From contig DATKQE010000085.1 in NCBI GenBank assembly GCA_035532935.1, positions 121,156 to 185,155 of the forward strand: a DNA stretch of 64,000 nt, written 5' to 3'. The DNA comes from DATJLY01 sp035532935 (GTDB lineage Bacteria; Pseudomonadota; Alphaproteobacteria; ATCC43930; CGMCC-115725). A program made the translations under genes and the position numbers. Positions 1 through 7,833 of this stretch are shown piece after piece (position 1 is the first letter of the stretch; each line of letters starts with the position of its first letter). The notes beneath the pieces are model-generated. The model had not been told where the DNA came from. It made no database searches and saw nothing but the letters and a program-made list of their open reading frames with translations.

Positions 1-1412
1 CGCATCGCGCCATCGCCGGACGGCGCGAGGCCGAACCGCTCGACGAGCGCCGGCGGCGGCGCGTAAGCCTCGCGGCAGCGGCGGCAGAGACAGCGCACCA
101 GGCGCTGCGCCACGACGCCGCGCAGGACCGAGGCCAGGAGATAATCCTCGAGCCCCATGTCGAGCAGGCGGACGATCGCGCTGACGGCGTCGTTGGTGTG
201 GAGCGTCGACAGCAGCAGATGGCCGGTGAGGCTCGCCTGCGCCGCGATCCGCGCCGTCTCGAGGTCGCGAATCTCGCCGACGAGAAGAATGTCCGGGTCC
301 TGGCGCAGCAGCGAGCGCAGGAGATTGGCGAAACTGAGCCCGATCGCCGGCCGCACCGGGATCTGGTTGGCGCCGGGAAGCTGGTATTCGACCGGATCCT
401 CGACCGTGAGAATCTTGCGCTCGCGCGTATTGAGCAGCGACAGCGCGGCATAGAGCGTCGAGGTCTTGCCGCTGCCGGTCGGGCCGGTGACGAGCAGCAT
501 GCCGCTCGGCAGCGCCAGCAGCGCCTCGAAGGCGTGGCGCTGCGCGGCGCCGAACCCGAGCGCCGGGAGATCGAGTGGCGCGCGCTCGCGGTCGAGCAGC
601 CGCATCACCACGCTCTCACCGTGCAGCGTCGGCACGATCGAGACGCGCAGGTCGATCTCGCGGCCCTCGACCACCATGCGGAAGCGCCCGTCCTGCGGCA
701 GCCGGCGCTCGGCGATGTTGAGCCCTGCCATCACCTTGATGCGGCTGACGATGTTGTCGTAGAGGCCGGCCGGCGGCGGCTCGATGTCGCGCAGCGTGCC
801 GTCGATGCGCAGCCGCTGCATCACGCGGTCGGGATTGGCCTCGATGTGGATGTCGGAGGCGCGCGTCGCCGCGGCGTGGGCGATGAGCCGGTTGACATAG
901 CGGATGACCGGCTCCTCGCTCGCCGAATCGGCAAGGCGCCGCACGTCGTCGGGCGCGGCGGCGGCGGCGGCGCGCGCCGCCGCCATAGCCTCGCCGCTGC
1001 CGTAGAGACGCTCGAGCGCGCGGGCGAGCTCGCTCGGCACCGCCGCCCAGGGCAGGACCGGACGGCCGGCGGCGATTCGCACCGCCTTGATGGTATAGTC
1101 GTCGGTCGGATCGGCCATCGCCAGCGCCAATCCCTGGGGCGTGTCCTGGAGCGGCACGGCGCGGGCGCGGGCGAGGAAATCGGGCCGCAGCGCCGCCGCG
1201 AACAGCGGCGACGCGGGGTAGTCGCCTGGCGCGGCGAGCGGGACGTCGAGAAACGCCGCGAGGCATTCGGCCATCTCGCGCTCGCTCATCATGCCGAGCC
1301 GGGTGATGATCACGCTCTCGCTCTCGCCGCGCTCGCGGCGGAGCGCCAGCACGCGCTCGCGATGCACCGCGTCGAGGCGGCCGCGCGTCACAAGGAAATC
1401 AACCAGCTCCAT
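1..1412 (-). CDS. gspE: Type II secretion ATPase GspE (3' end cut by window edge)
   Basis: This is the cytoplasmic hexameric ATPase that powers type II secretion or pseudopilus assembly. About 470 residues are visible and the C-terminus lies beyond base 1. Read on the minus strand, it shows an N-terminal GspE/PilB domain and a linker. The ATPase core follows with Walker A GPTGSGKTS (bases about 455-500), Asp box LTVEDPVE, Walker B ILLVGEIRD and His box STLHTNDA. Near the cut edge, VRCLCRRC is the first half of the tetracysteine zinc motif typical of GspE. I chose ATG at 1412, 41 bp after the patatin stop; no strong Shine-Dalgarno is visible. It follows bdhA and the patatin on the same strand. 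The secretin gspD lies 15 kb away, so the system is split. PilB is the alternative, but the presence of gspD favours GspE. Confidence 0.9.
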   Translation of the reverse strand, partial: MELVDFLVTRGRLDAVHRERVLALRRERGESESVIITRLGMMSEREMAECLAAFLDVPLAAPGDYPASPLFAAALRPDFLARARAVPLQDTPQGLALAMADPTDDYTIKAVRIAAGRPVLPWAAVPSELARALERLYGSGEAMAAARAAAAAAPDDVRRLADSASEEPVIRYVNRLIAHAAATRASDIHIEANPDRVMQRLRIDGTLRDIEPPPAGLYDNIVSRIKVMAGLNIAERRLPQDGRFRMVVEGREIDLRVSIVPTLHGESVVMRLLDRERAPLDLPALGFGAAQRHAFEALLALPSGMLLVTGPTGSGKTSTLYAALSLLNTRERKILTVEDPVEYQLPGANQIPVRPAIGLSFANLLRSLLRQDPDILLVGEIRDLETARIAAQASLTGHLLLSTLHTNDAVSAIVRLLDMGLEDYLLASVLRGVVAQRLVRCLCRRCREAYAPPPALVERFGLAPSGDGAM

Positions 1413-1452
1413 GGCCGCACGCGCGTCGCGCCCGGCAGCGACACGGGCGCAC

Positions 1453-2547
1453 TCAGAGGAATTTGGTGTGGATGTCCACGGTCGATTCGACGCCCAGCCG
1501 GGCGAAATTCCCGGCCAGCCAGGTCTCGGCGCGGGCCCGCCCGACGTCGCGGAGATGCGTGATGAATTCCCAGTCGGCGTTGAGCTTGCTCGCGACGCCG
1601 AGCCCGGTCATGAGCTGATCGTCGGCGATGCCGTGGATCAAGACGTGCTTCAGCTCCGCGTCGTCGATGTGCTTTTCGGCGATGAGTCGGGTGACGAAGC
1701 TGATCGCCCGCATCTCGCGCATGAGCGACGAGTTGAAGCTGATCTCGTTGATGCGGTTGAGGATGTCGGCGGCGGTGCGCGGCACCTCGGTGCGGTTCAA
1801 TGGATTGATGTGGACGATGACGATGTCGGCGCTCTTGCACGAATAGATCAGCGGATAGAGCGCCGGATTGCCCATGTAGCCGCCGTCCCAATAGGCTTCG
1901 CCGTCGATCTCCACCGCCTGGAACATGAAAGGAAGGCAGGCCGAGGCGAGAACCGCCGACGCGCTCAGCTCGTGGTGCTCGAAAATCTTGACCTTGCCGG
2001 TGCGGACATTGGTGGCGGACAAGAACAGCTTGACCGGGCAGTCGGGCCGCTTCAGCGCCTCGAAATCGACCGACTGGTCGAGCACGTCGCGCAACGGGTT
2101 CAGATTCATCGGGTTGAATTCGTAGGGCGACATCAGCCGCGTCATGATGTCGAAGAACTGGAACGCCGGCGACCAGCGCAGCGAATGGTCGTGCGTCAGC
2201 CGGTCCATCAGGCTCGGCTGCAGCGGACTCATCGTCGCGGCGTGGCTGATGCGCCGCCAATAGGCGGTGAGCGCCTTGCGCGCGCCCTCGCGGCCGCCGA
2301 TCGTCAGTCCATAGGCGAGTACCGCGGCATTCATCGCGCCGGCACTGGTCGCGCTGATCCCCTCGAAGGCGATGCCGGGTTCTTCGAGCAGGCGGTCGAG
2401 CACGCCCCAGGTGAAGGCGCCGTGCGCGCCGCCGCCCTGGAGCGCGAGATTCACCACCTTGACCGGGGCGGGGCTTGCTGCCTGACGCGACGCCTTCGCG
2501 CCCGGCGCCCTCTTGGCGATGGGCTCGTGTTCCGACATGTCGTCCAT
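1453..2547 (-). CDS. Patatin-like phospholipase with DUF3734 C-terminus
   Basis: A 364-residue predicted lipid acyl hydrolase of the patatin family. The oxyanion-hole motif LQGGGAHGAF starts near residue 36. The nucleophile elbow is ATSAG with Ser68, and the catalytic Asp is D221 in DGGYMGN, giving the Ser-Asp dyad. The C-terminal part (SKLNADWEFITHLRDVGRA) matches the DUF3734 extension seen in alphaproteobacterial patatins. There is no signal peptide, so it is probably cytoplasmic. ATG at 2547 was chosen because GGGGAG lies seven bases upstream; a longer in-frame extension to 2721 would run into bdhA and is basic junk-like sequence. It lies 28 bp downstream of bdhA. That pairing recurs in alphaproteobacteria and suggests a role in polyhydroxyalkanoate or storage-lipid turnover (inference). 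Confidence 0.9.
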   Translation of the reverse strand: MDDMSEHEPIAKRAPGAKASRQAASPAPVKVVNLALQGGGAHGAFTWGVLDRLLEEPGIAFEGISATSAGAMNAAVLAYGLTIGGREGARKALTAYWRRISHAATMSPLQPSLMDRLTHDHSLRWSPAFQFFDIMTRLMSPYEFNPMNLNPLRDVLDQSVDFEALKRPDCPVKLFLSATNVRTGKVKIFEHHELSASAVLASACLPFMFQAVEIDGEAYWDGGYMGNPALYPLIYSCKSADIVIVHINPLNRTEVPRTAADILNRINEISFNSSLMREMRAISFVTRLIAEKHIDDAELKHVLIHGIADDQLMTGLGVASKLNADWEFITHLRDVGRARAETWLAGNFARLGVESTVDIHTKFL

Positions 2548-2575
2548 GGCAGTCTCCCCGACTGGTTCTTGGCTG

Positions 2576-3403
2576 TTAGTGGGCGGTCCAGCCGCCATCG
2601 ACCGGCAGCGCGGCTCCGGTGATGGAGGCAGCGCCGTCGCTGCAAAGGAACGCCGCGAGCGCGCCCATCTCCTCGACCGTGGCGAAGCGCTTGTTCGGCT
2701 GCTCCGCCAGAAGCACGTCATGGATGACCTGCTCGCGCGTCATGTTGTGCGCCTTGGCCTGGCCGTCGAGCTGGCCCTCCACGAGCGGCGTCCAGACATA
2801 GCCGGGGCAGATCGCATTGCAGGTGATGCCGAGCTCGGCGCCCTCGAGCGCGGTCACCTTGGTGAAGCCGACCATGCCGTGCTTGGCCGCGACATAGGCG
2901 GATTTGAACGGCGAGGCGATGAGGCCGTGGGCCGACGCGATGTTGATGATGCGTCCCCACTTGCGCTGCTTCATGCCCGGCAGCGCGGCGCGGGTGGTAT
3001 GGAAGGCCGACGACAGGTTGATGGCGATGATGGCATCCCAGCGCGCCACCGGGAACTCGTCGATCGGCGCCACGAACTGGATGCCGGCATTGTTGACGAC
3101 GATGTCGACCTTGCCGAACGTCTTCGCCGCGTTCGCGACCATGGCGGCGATCGCGTCGGGCTTGCTCATGTCGGCGCCGTCATAGACGGCCTTGACCTTG
3201 TGCTCGGCGGCGAGTTCGGCGCGGATGCGTTCGATCTCGCCGGCGTCGCCGAAGCCGTTGAGCATGATGTCGGCGCCGGCCTGCGCCAGCGCCTGGGCGA
3301 TGCCGAGGCCGATGCCGCTGGTCGAGCCCGTAACGATAGCCGCCTTGCCGGCGAGCGAGGGCGCGCCGGAGTTTGCCGTTTTCGCGGTAGACATAGTGAC
3401 CAT
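2576..3403 (-). CDS. bdhA: D-3-hydroxybutyrate dehydrogenase
   Basis: Short-chain dehydrogenase (275 residues) that would interconvert 3-hydroxybutyrate and acetoacetate with NAD in the cytoplasm, the step after PHB depolymerisation. The cofactor motif TGSTSGIGLG is at residues 25-34 and NNAG near 104. The catalytic Ser157, Tyr170 and Lys174 lie in IASAHG and YVAAK. The sequence LIASPFKSAYVAAKHG around the active site and the C-terminal GAALPVDGGWTA are typical of the bacterial 3-hydroxybutyrate dehydrogenase clade rather than of FabG. Start ATG 3403 has GGAAG upstream; MSTAKT three codons later is an alternative. It is first of a minus-strand run with the patatin and gspE. Adc at 13.7 kb and the phasin at 18.6 kb belong to the same metabolic theme. 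Confidence 0.92.
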   Translation of the reverse strand: MVTMSTAKTANSGAPSLAGKAAIVTGSTSGIGLGIAQALAQAGADIMLNGFGDAGEIERIRAELAAEHKVKAVYDGADMSKPDAIAAMVANAAKTFGKVDIVVNNAGIQFVAPIDEFPVARWDAIIAINLSSAFHTTRAALPGMKQRKWGRIINIASAHGLIASPFKSAYVAAKHGMVGFTKVTALEGAELGITCNAICPGYVWTPLVEGQLDGQAKAHNMTREQVIHDVLLAEQPNKRFATVEEMGALAAFLCSDGAASITGAALPVDGGWTAH

Positions 3404-3637
3404 GATGCGCTTCCGTTGGAGTTTCGGGTGCCGTTGCGGCCCGATGCGGGCCCTGGTGGAGACTGGCCGTAAACGGGATGATCGTCGCCGCGCTCAGGCA
3501 GTGACCGATGCCCCCCGGAGCAGCGCGCCGATTCATCTTATGGGCAGGGACGGGACCACCGCAATGACAAAAACTTGCGCGCCGGCCGCGGCTTCGCCAC
3601 GTTCGGCATCCTCGCCGCAAATGATTACGGAACAGTG

Positions 3638-4399
3638 ATGACGGCGTTCGACGGCTTCACGCTCGTCTTTCTCTCTTGCGTCGGCGTGGTGATCGGCAGT
3701 TTCGTCGCCACTCTGGCGCTGCGCCTGCCAGTGGGCGAAAGCATCGGCGGGCGCTCGCGTTGCCCGCATTGCCACCATGTTCTCGGCGTGCGCGATCTCG
3801 TGCCGCTGACGAGCTGGGTGGCGCTCGGCGGCCGTTGCCGCTATTGCGGCGAAGCGATCGGCGTCTATTACCCGGCGGTCGAACTCGCCGCACTAGCGAT
3901 CGCGCTGTGGGCCTTTGCAACCGATTCGGGCTGGCTGGTATGGGCGAGTTGCGGGTTCGGGTGGACCCTGCTCGCGCTCGCCCTCATCGATCGGCGCCAC
4001 TTCATCCTGCCCGACGTGCTGACGCTGCCGCTCGTGCCGGCGGGACTGGCGGTCGCCTGGTTCGCGGTGCCGGAAGCGGCGGCGCTCGTCGACAATCTCG
4101 CCGGTGCCGTCGGCGGGTATCTTGTCTTTTTCCTCGTCGCCTGGGCCTATCGGCGCTGGCGCGGGCGCGACGGATTGGGGGCGGGCGATGCCAAGCTGCT
4201 CGCCGGTCTCGGCGCCTGGGTCGGCGCCAGCGGCCTGCCGAGCGTGGTTCTCTTGGCCGCGGGACTCGCCCTTGCCGCAGCGCTTGTCGGCGGGCTTCGC
4301 GGCGGGCGCCGGCTGTCGCGGCTCGACCGCGTGCCGTTCGGGCCGTTTCTTGCTGCCGCCGGTTGGCTGGTTTGGCTTTACGGCCCGCTCTTCGGCTGA
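3638..4399 (+). CDS. Prepilin peptidase (A24 family, GspO/PilD-like)
   Basis: Integral inner-membrane aspartic protease that cleaves and N-methylates type IV prepilins and type II pseudopilins. About 253 residues with several hydrophobic helices. The N-terminal cytoplasmic loop has two CxxC pairs (CPHC at 42-45 and CRYC at 67-70) that bind zinc in full-length enzymes with the methylase domain. The two catalytic aspartates are D118 in LIDRRHFILPD and D184 in GAGDAK. I preferred ATG 3638 over an upstream in-frame start at 3575, because the hydrophobic N-terminus begins there. The last 22 bp overlap the 3' end of the oppositely oriented cytochrome gene. It probably serves the GspE/GspD system in this window and perhaps Tad-like pilins, although Tad systems usually use a shorter dedicated peptidase. 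Confidence 0.93.
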   Translation: MTAFDGFTLVFLSCVGVVIGSFVATLALRLPVGESIGGRSRCPHCHHVLGVRDLVPLTSWVALGGRCRYCGEAIGVYYPAVELAALAIALWAFATDSGWLVWASCGFGWTLLALALIDRRHFILPDVLTLPLVPAGLAVAWFAVPEAAALVDNLAGAVGGYLVFFLVAWAYRRWRGRDGLGAGDAKLLAGLGAWVGASGLPSVVLLAAGLALAAALVGGLRGGRRLSRLDRVPFGPFLAAAGWLVWLYGPLFG

Positions 4400-5739
4400 G
4401 CCTGGTCCATCACCTGCCGGAACTGCTGCAGCGCCGTCACGAACGATTGCGGCTGATAGGTGGCATTATTCTGCAGCGCGCTATAGAGGCCGTTGAGCGA
4501 TCCGAACATCGCCTTGGCGCGCCGGTCGTCGATGGAGCCGGCGAGCTTCATCTCGCTGACGACGGAGGAAAGCGCCATCGTCGCCTGCTCGGCATCGGGA
4601 TAGGTATCGGCGCGATGATCGAGCCCGGCGGCGATCAGGCTATCGCCCAGCGCGCGCGTGTCCGCCGGCGTGAAGTTGTAGTTCTCGAGCACCGGGATGA
4701 GCCGGTTCGCGGCGTCGCGCACGAGGCGCGCCTGGCGCTCGACATCGGCCCAGTTCGCGGTGGTCGCGCGGTGCAGTGCGAGCATGTGGTCGGCGATGGT
4801 CTTGGCGGTGGCCGGGGCGACGCGGGCGGCGATGATGCGCAGCATCACGGCATTGGCGTCGTCGAGCGTCGGCGTGCCCGGCGGCAGACCGGTATTGGGA
4901 TCGGGTTGCCAGCGCAACTGATCCATCGAATGGTGGCAGGCGGTGCAGTCGAACAGCACGAGTTCCGGGAACAACCCCTTGGGCGCGTTCTTGGGATCGA
5001 GCAACGCGTCCATGAGCTTCACCAGGTTCACCGCCTGTCCCACCGCCCACACGCGCACGTGGTTCACCGGTCCCTTGCGCTGGATATAGACCTTGTCGAC
5101 GACGAAATGCGCCGGCTCGGCGGCGGTGAACGTGTCGAGCTCGAAGCTGAGGCGGGGATGCCCGGCGCCCATGATGCGATGCGTCATGACGCGCTTGTCG
5201 TCGCCGAAATGGCAGGACAGGCATTTCTCCGCCCGCGCGAGCGGGTCGGCGGTCGGATACATCCCCGCAGCGATGTCCTGGCGGTAGGTCGCGCCCGAGA
5301 TGTGCACGCCGAGCCAGCTCTTGGCGCCGCCGTGACAGGCCTCGCAGCCGACCCCGTCCGAGATATGGAACTCCGGGCCGCGCATGTTCGGCGGCACGTT
5401 GTCGGCATGGCAGTTGAGGCAGATCGCGGCGGTGCGCGGGTCGCCGATGCCGAGATTGCGGGCGATGCGCTGCGACCGCGCGTCGCCGAGGACGGTATAG
5501 GCTTTGGCGTGTTTGTCCTTGCGCGACCAGATGATGTATTCGTCCTGTGCGACCGACGAACCTTTGAGGCGCTGGACCGCGCCGTGGCAGGTGCTGCCGG
5601 CGCATGATGCGACGCCAAGATGGACGGAGTCGGCGGGCCTTGCCGGGGCCGCGTCTTGAGCCGCGGCTTGCGGTGGTGGCGCAATCGCAAGCCAGCACAA
5701 CGCCATGCCGGCTAGGCCGCGCAACAGGAATCGCTTCAT
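4378..5739 (-). CDS. Exported multihaem cytochrome, cytochrome c554 family
   Basis: A 453-residue periplasmic c-type cytochrome. A Sec signal peptide (MKRFLLRG then a hydrophobic stretch to about residue 27) is followed by haem motifs: CAGSTCH (46-52, a CX4CH spacing), CLNCH (107-111), CEACH (132-136), CLSCH (173-177) and CTACHH (265-270). The arrangement of a GVGCEACHGG site and downstream haems is that of the cytochrome c554 family, which carries electrons in ammonia oxidisers and occurs widely as an uncharacterised electron carrier or reductase. The last 180 residues carry no haem motif and look helical. Start ATG 5739 directly precedes the signal peptide. Partner oxidoreductase genes are not adjacent, so the redox partner is unknown. 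ccmI at 15 kb would serve its maturation. Confidence 0.85.
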   Translation of the reverse strand: MKRFLLRGLAGMALCWLAIAPPPQAAAQDAAPARPADSVHLGVASCAGSTCHGAVQRLKGSSVAQDEYIIWSRKDKHAKAYTVLGDARSQRIARNLGIGDPRTAAICLNCHADNVPPNMRGPEFHISDGVGCEACHGGAKSWLGVHISGATYRQDIAAGMYPTADPLARAEKCLSCHFGDDKRVMTHRIMGAGHPRLSFELDTFTAAEPAHFVVDKVYIQRKGPVNHVRVWAVGQAVNLVKLMDALLDPKNAPKGLFPELVLFDCTACHHSMDQLRWQPDPNTGLPPGTPTLDDANAVMLRIIAARVAPATAKTIADHMLALHRATTANWADVERQARLVRDAANRLIPVLENYNFTPADTRALGDSLIAAGLDHRADTYPDAEQATMALSSVVSEMKLAGSIDDRRAKAMFGSLNGLYSALQNNATYQPQSFVTALQQFRQVMDQAQPKSGP

Positions 5740-5859
5740 TGCCCCCCGCACCAAGGCGCTTGGTCGAGGCTCAAAGCTAAACGGCCAAGCGCGAAGATGC
5801 AACCGCCGATCAGACCGACTCCGTCGCCGCGCTTTTCTCGCGCGTCGCGTTCGGCTATG

Positions 5860-5893
5860 GTTCGCCCGCTCGGTCAACGATTTTCGGGCGAAC
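5860..5893. promoter_or_regulatory. Inverted repeat upstream of the TpsB-CHAT operon
   Basis: A perfect 9-bp inverted repeat, GTTCGCCCG at 5860-5868 and CGGGCGAAC at 5885-5893, is separated by 16 bp. It sits in the 227-bp divergent gap between the cytochrome gene and the TpsB gene, about 75 bp before the TpsB start. It could be an operator for either gene or the stem of a leader hairpin. In GC-rich DNA such repeats also arise by chance. Confidence 0.3.
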
Positions 5894-5966
5894 GAAAAAT
5901 CGCCGTTGCGCGGTTCGGTACGTGGCCTTGGGGGGCGGGTTGGTTCATACTCAGTGCAGAGAGCTG

Positions 5967-7739
5967 ATGGACGCCGTAGGCTGCGGCCGCCACCCCGTGA
6001 CGCCGCGGCGGCCCGGCCGGTTGACCCGATGTGCGGCGCTGGTGCTCGTCGCCGTCGGCTTCGTCCCCGCGGCGATGGCGCAGACATCGCCGACACCGTT
6101 CCCGGGCCAGCCGGAGCCGGGACGCAACATACCGGCGCCGGCGCCACCGCCGCCCTCGCAGTTCGAATTCAGCATTCCCTCGCCGCGCAGCGGGCCGGTT
6201 CCGCGCGCCGTCGATCAGATCCGGTTCGCGTTCACCGACATCAAGGTCGTCGGCGCCACCGTGTTTCCGGCTGCGGCGTTTCGTCCGCTGATCGCGCCGC
6301 TCGTCGGCAAGATGGTCAAGCTGTCCGACATCACCGCGGTCGCCGATAAGATCGAGGCGATGTATCGCGCCAAGGGCTATGTGCTGACGCGCGCCTATGT
6401 GCCGCCGCAGACCGTGACCAACGGCGTGTTCACGATCAATGTCGTCGAAGGCTATGTCAAAGCGGCCTCGGTGACGGGCGGCGACGCGAACACCCGCGCG
6501 AAGGTCGATGCCTATATCGGCGACGTGACGAAACAGCGCCCGGCGTCGCTCGACACGCTGGAGCGCGGGCTCTTGCTCGCGAACGACCTGCCGGGCACGC
6601 GGGCCTCGGGCCTGCTGCGGCCGTCGCCGACCGAACCCGGCGCCTCGGATCTGCAGGTCACGCTCGATCAGATCCCGTGGCAGGTGACCGCCTATGCCGA
6701 CAACCGCGGGTCGGCCTCGAGCGGCGTGGTGACGATAGGGGCGCAGGCGGCGGTGAACTCCCTGCCCGGGGTCGGTGGCCAGTTCACCTTCGACGCCTCG
6801 GCGACGCCGCACTTCCAGCAGCGCAATCTGTTCCAGTTGCACTATGCCAAGCCGGTCGGCGACGACGGCGCGATGTTCAGCCTGTCTGGCGTCAGGGCCC
6901 ACGGCGCGCCCTCGGGTATCGCCGGCGGCAGCGTCCTTCTCAGCGACAGCTATGCGGTCGGCACGCGGCTCGCCTATCCGATCATCGTGACCCGGCCGCT
7001 CAGGGTTTCGGTCGAAGGCGGACTCACGGTCCAGGCCGCCAAGATCAACCTCGACCTTGGCGCCGCCGCGAGTTGCGATTTCAGCGACGATCATTGGCGG
7101 ACGGTCGACGGCGCGGTGACGGTGCAGGATCGCGGCCTCGTCGCCGATTCGACGACCGGGCTCACCATCGATCTGATGCAGGGCCTGCCGATCTTCGGCG
7201 CCAGCAGCGTGCAACCGTGCAGCGGAGCGCCCGGCAAGCCGACCGATTTCAACAAGGTGACCGCCGTGCTGCAGCACGACCAGCCGATCGTCGGCCCGGT
7301 CAGCGCCAATTTCCACGCGCTCGCGCAATACGGCTTCGACAAGCTGTTCATCGGCGAGCAGACGAGCTTCGGCGGATCGGGGATCGGGCGCGGCTATGAC
7401 CCGGCGGCGCTGGCGGCCGACAGCGGCGTCGGTCTCGCCAGCGAACTGCGCTATACGCTGCATCATCTGCGTTATTCGATCGACACGGCGCAGTTCTATG
7501 GTTTTGTCGATGTCGCCCGGACGTGGAACAATCATGATGGCCCGGTGGTCACGCTGGACATCCCCAATCGGCAGTCGCTGGCCTCGGTCGGCTTCGGCGT
7601 CCGCCTGTCATTGCTGCAACGGGTGACCGGCGGCATAGAATTCGCGCAGCAGTTGAAGGGCGTGCCGAACAACGGTGGCGCGAGCAGCTCGGGCAAGACC
7701 GGCGCGCGCATCCTCTTCAACGTGGCAGTAACCTATTGA
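5967..7739 (+). CDS. Two-partner secretion outer-membrane transporter (ShlB/FhaC/HecB family)
   Basis: About 590 residues; predicted outer-membrane beta-barrel of the Omp85/TpsB superfamily that exports a large partner protein. A basic N-terminus and a hydrophobic segment ending AAMA-Q form the signal peptide. A proline-rich linker follows, then a POTRA domain with the typical FTDIKVVGATVF start and VTNGVFTINVVEGYV end. The C-terminal half is a barrel containing FGGSGIGRGYD, which corresponds to the conserved VRGY-type motif of the pore loop. ATG 5967 is preferred, with AGAGAG upstream; an earlier in-frame start at 5922 lacks support. No TpsA partner with a haemagglutination-activity domain is visible. 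The next gene, 94 bp downstream, is an exported CHAT protein that is a possible client. Its role in this operon is inference. Confidence 0.87.
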   Translation: MDAVGCGRHPVTPRRPGRLTRCAALVLVAVGFVPAAMAQTSPTPFPGQPEPGRNIPAPAPPPPSQFEFSIPSPRSGPVPRAVDQIRFAFTDIKVVGATVFPAAAFRPLIAPLVGKMVKLSDITAVADKIEAMYRAKGYVLTRAYVPPQTVTNGVFTINVVEGYVKAASVTGGDANTRAKVDAYIGDVTKQRPASLDTLERGLLLANDLPGTRASGLLRPSPTEPGASDLQVTLDQIPWQVTAYADNRGSASSGVVTIGAQAAVNSLPGVGGQFTFDASATPHFQQRNLFQLHYAKPVGDDGAMFSLSGVRAHGAPSGIAGGSVLLSDSYAVGTRLAYPIIVTRPLRVSVEGGLTVQAAKINLDLGAAASCDFSDDHWRTVDGAVTVQDRGLVADSTTGLTIDLMQGLPIFGASSVQPCSGAPGKPTDFNKVTAVLQHDQPIVGPVSANFHALAQYGFDKLFIGEQTSFGGSGIGRGYDPAALAADSGVGLASELRYTLHHLRYSIDTAQFYGFVDVARTWNNHDGPVVTLDIPNRQSLASVGFGVRLSLLQRVTGGIEFAQQLKGVPNNGGASSSGKTGARILFNVAVTY

Positions 7740-7749
7740 GAGTCAATGT

Positions 7750-7765
7750 TGTGACCGTGATCGCA
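7750..7765. promoter_or_regulatory. CRP-type palindrome between TpsB and CHAT genes
   Basis: TGTGA at 7750-7754, a six-base spacer, then TCGCA at 7761-7765. This matches the CRP consensus TGTGA-N6-TCACA at nine of ten positions. It lies 68 bp before the CHAT start, in the 94-bp gap after the TpsB stop. An extended minus-10-like TGGTAGTCT follows at 7771-7779. The operon encodes an adenylate cyclase, so cAMP-CRP feedback is an attractive inference. Alphaproteobacterial CRP/Clr proteins can prefer other half-sites, so this is a candidate only. Confidence 0.4.
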
Positions 7766-7833
7766 GGTCGTGGTAGTCTGGCCTTGGCGCCGCAACGGGC
7801 AGCGGAGGCGCGGCGAGGGGCGGAGATGCACGC

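Noticed and set aside
198..1562. 454-residue plus-strand frame over gspE
   Set aside because: Antisense to an ATPase with all Walker and His-box motifs; the composition is Arg/His/Gln-rich and has no fold.
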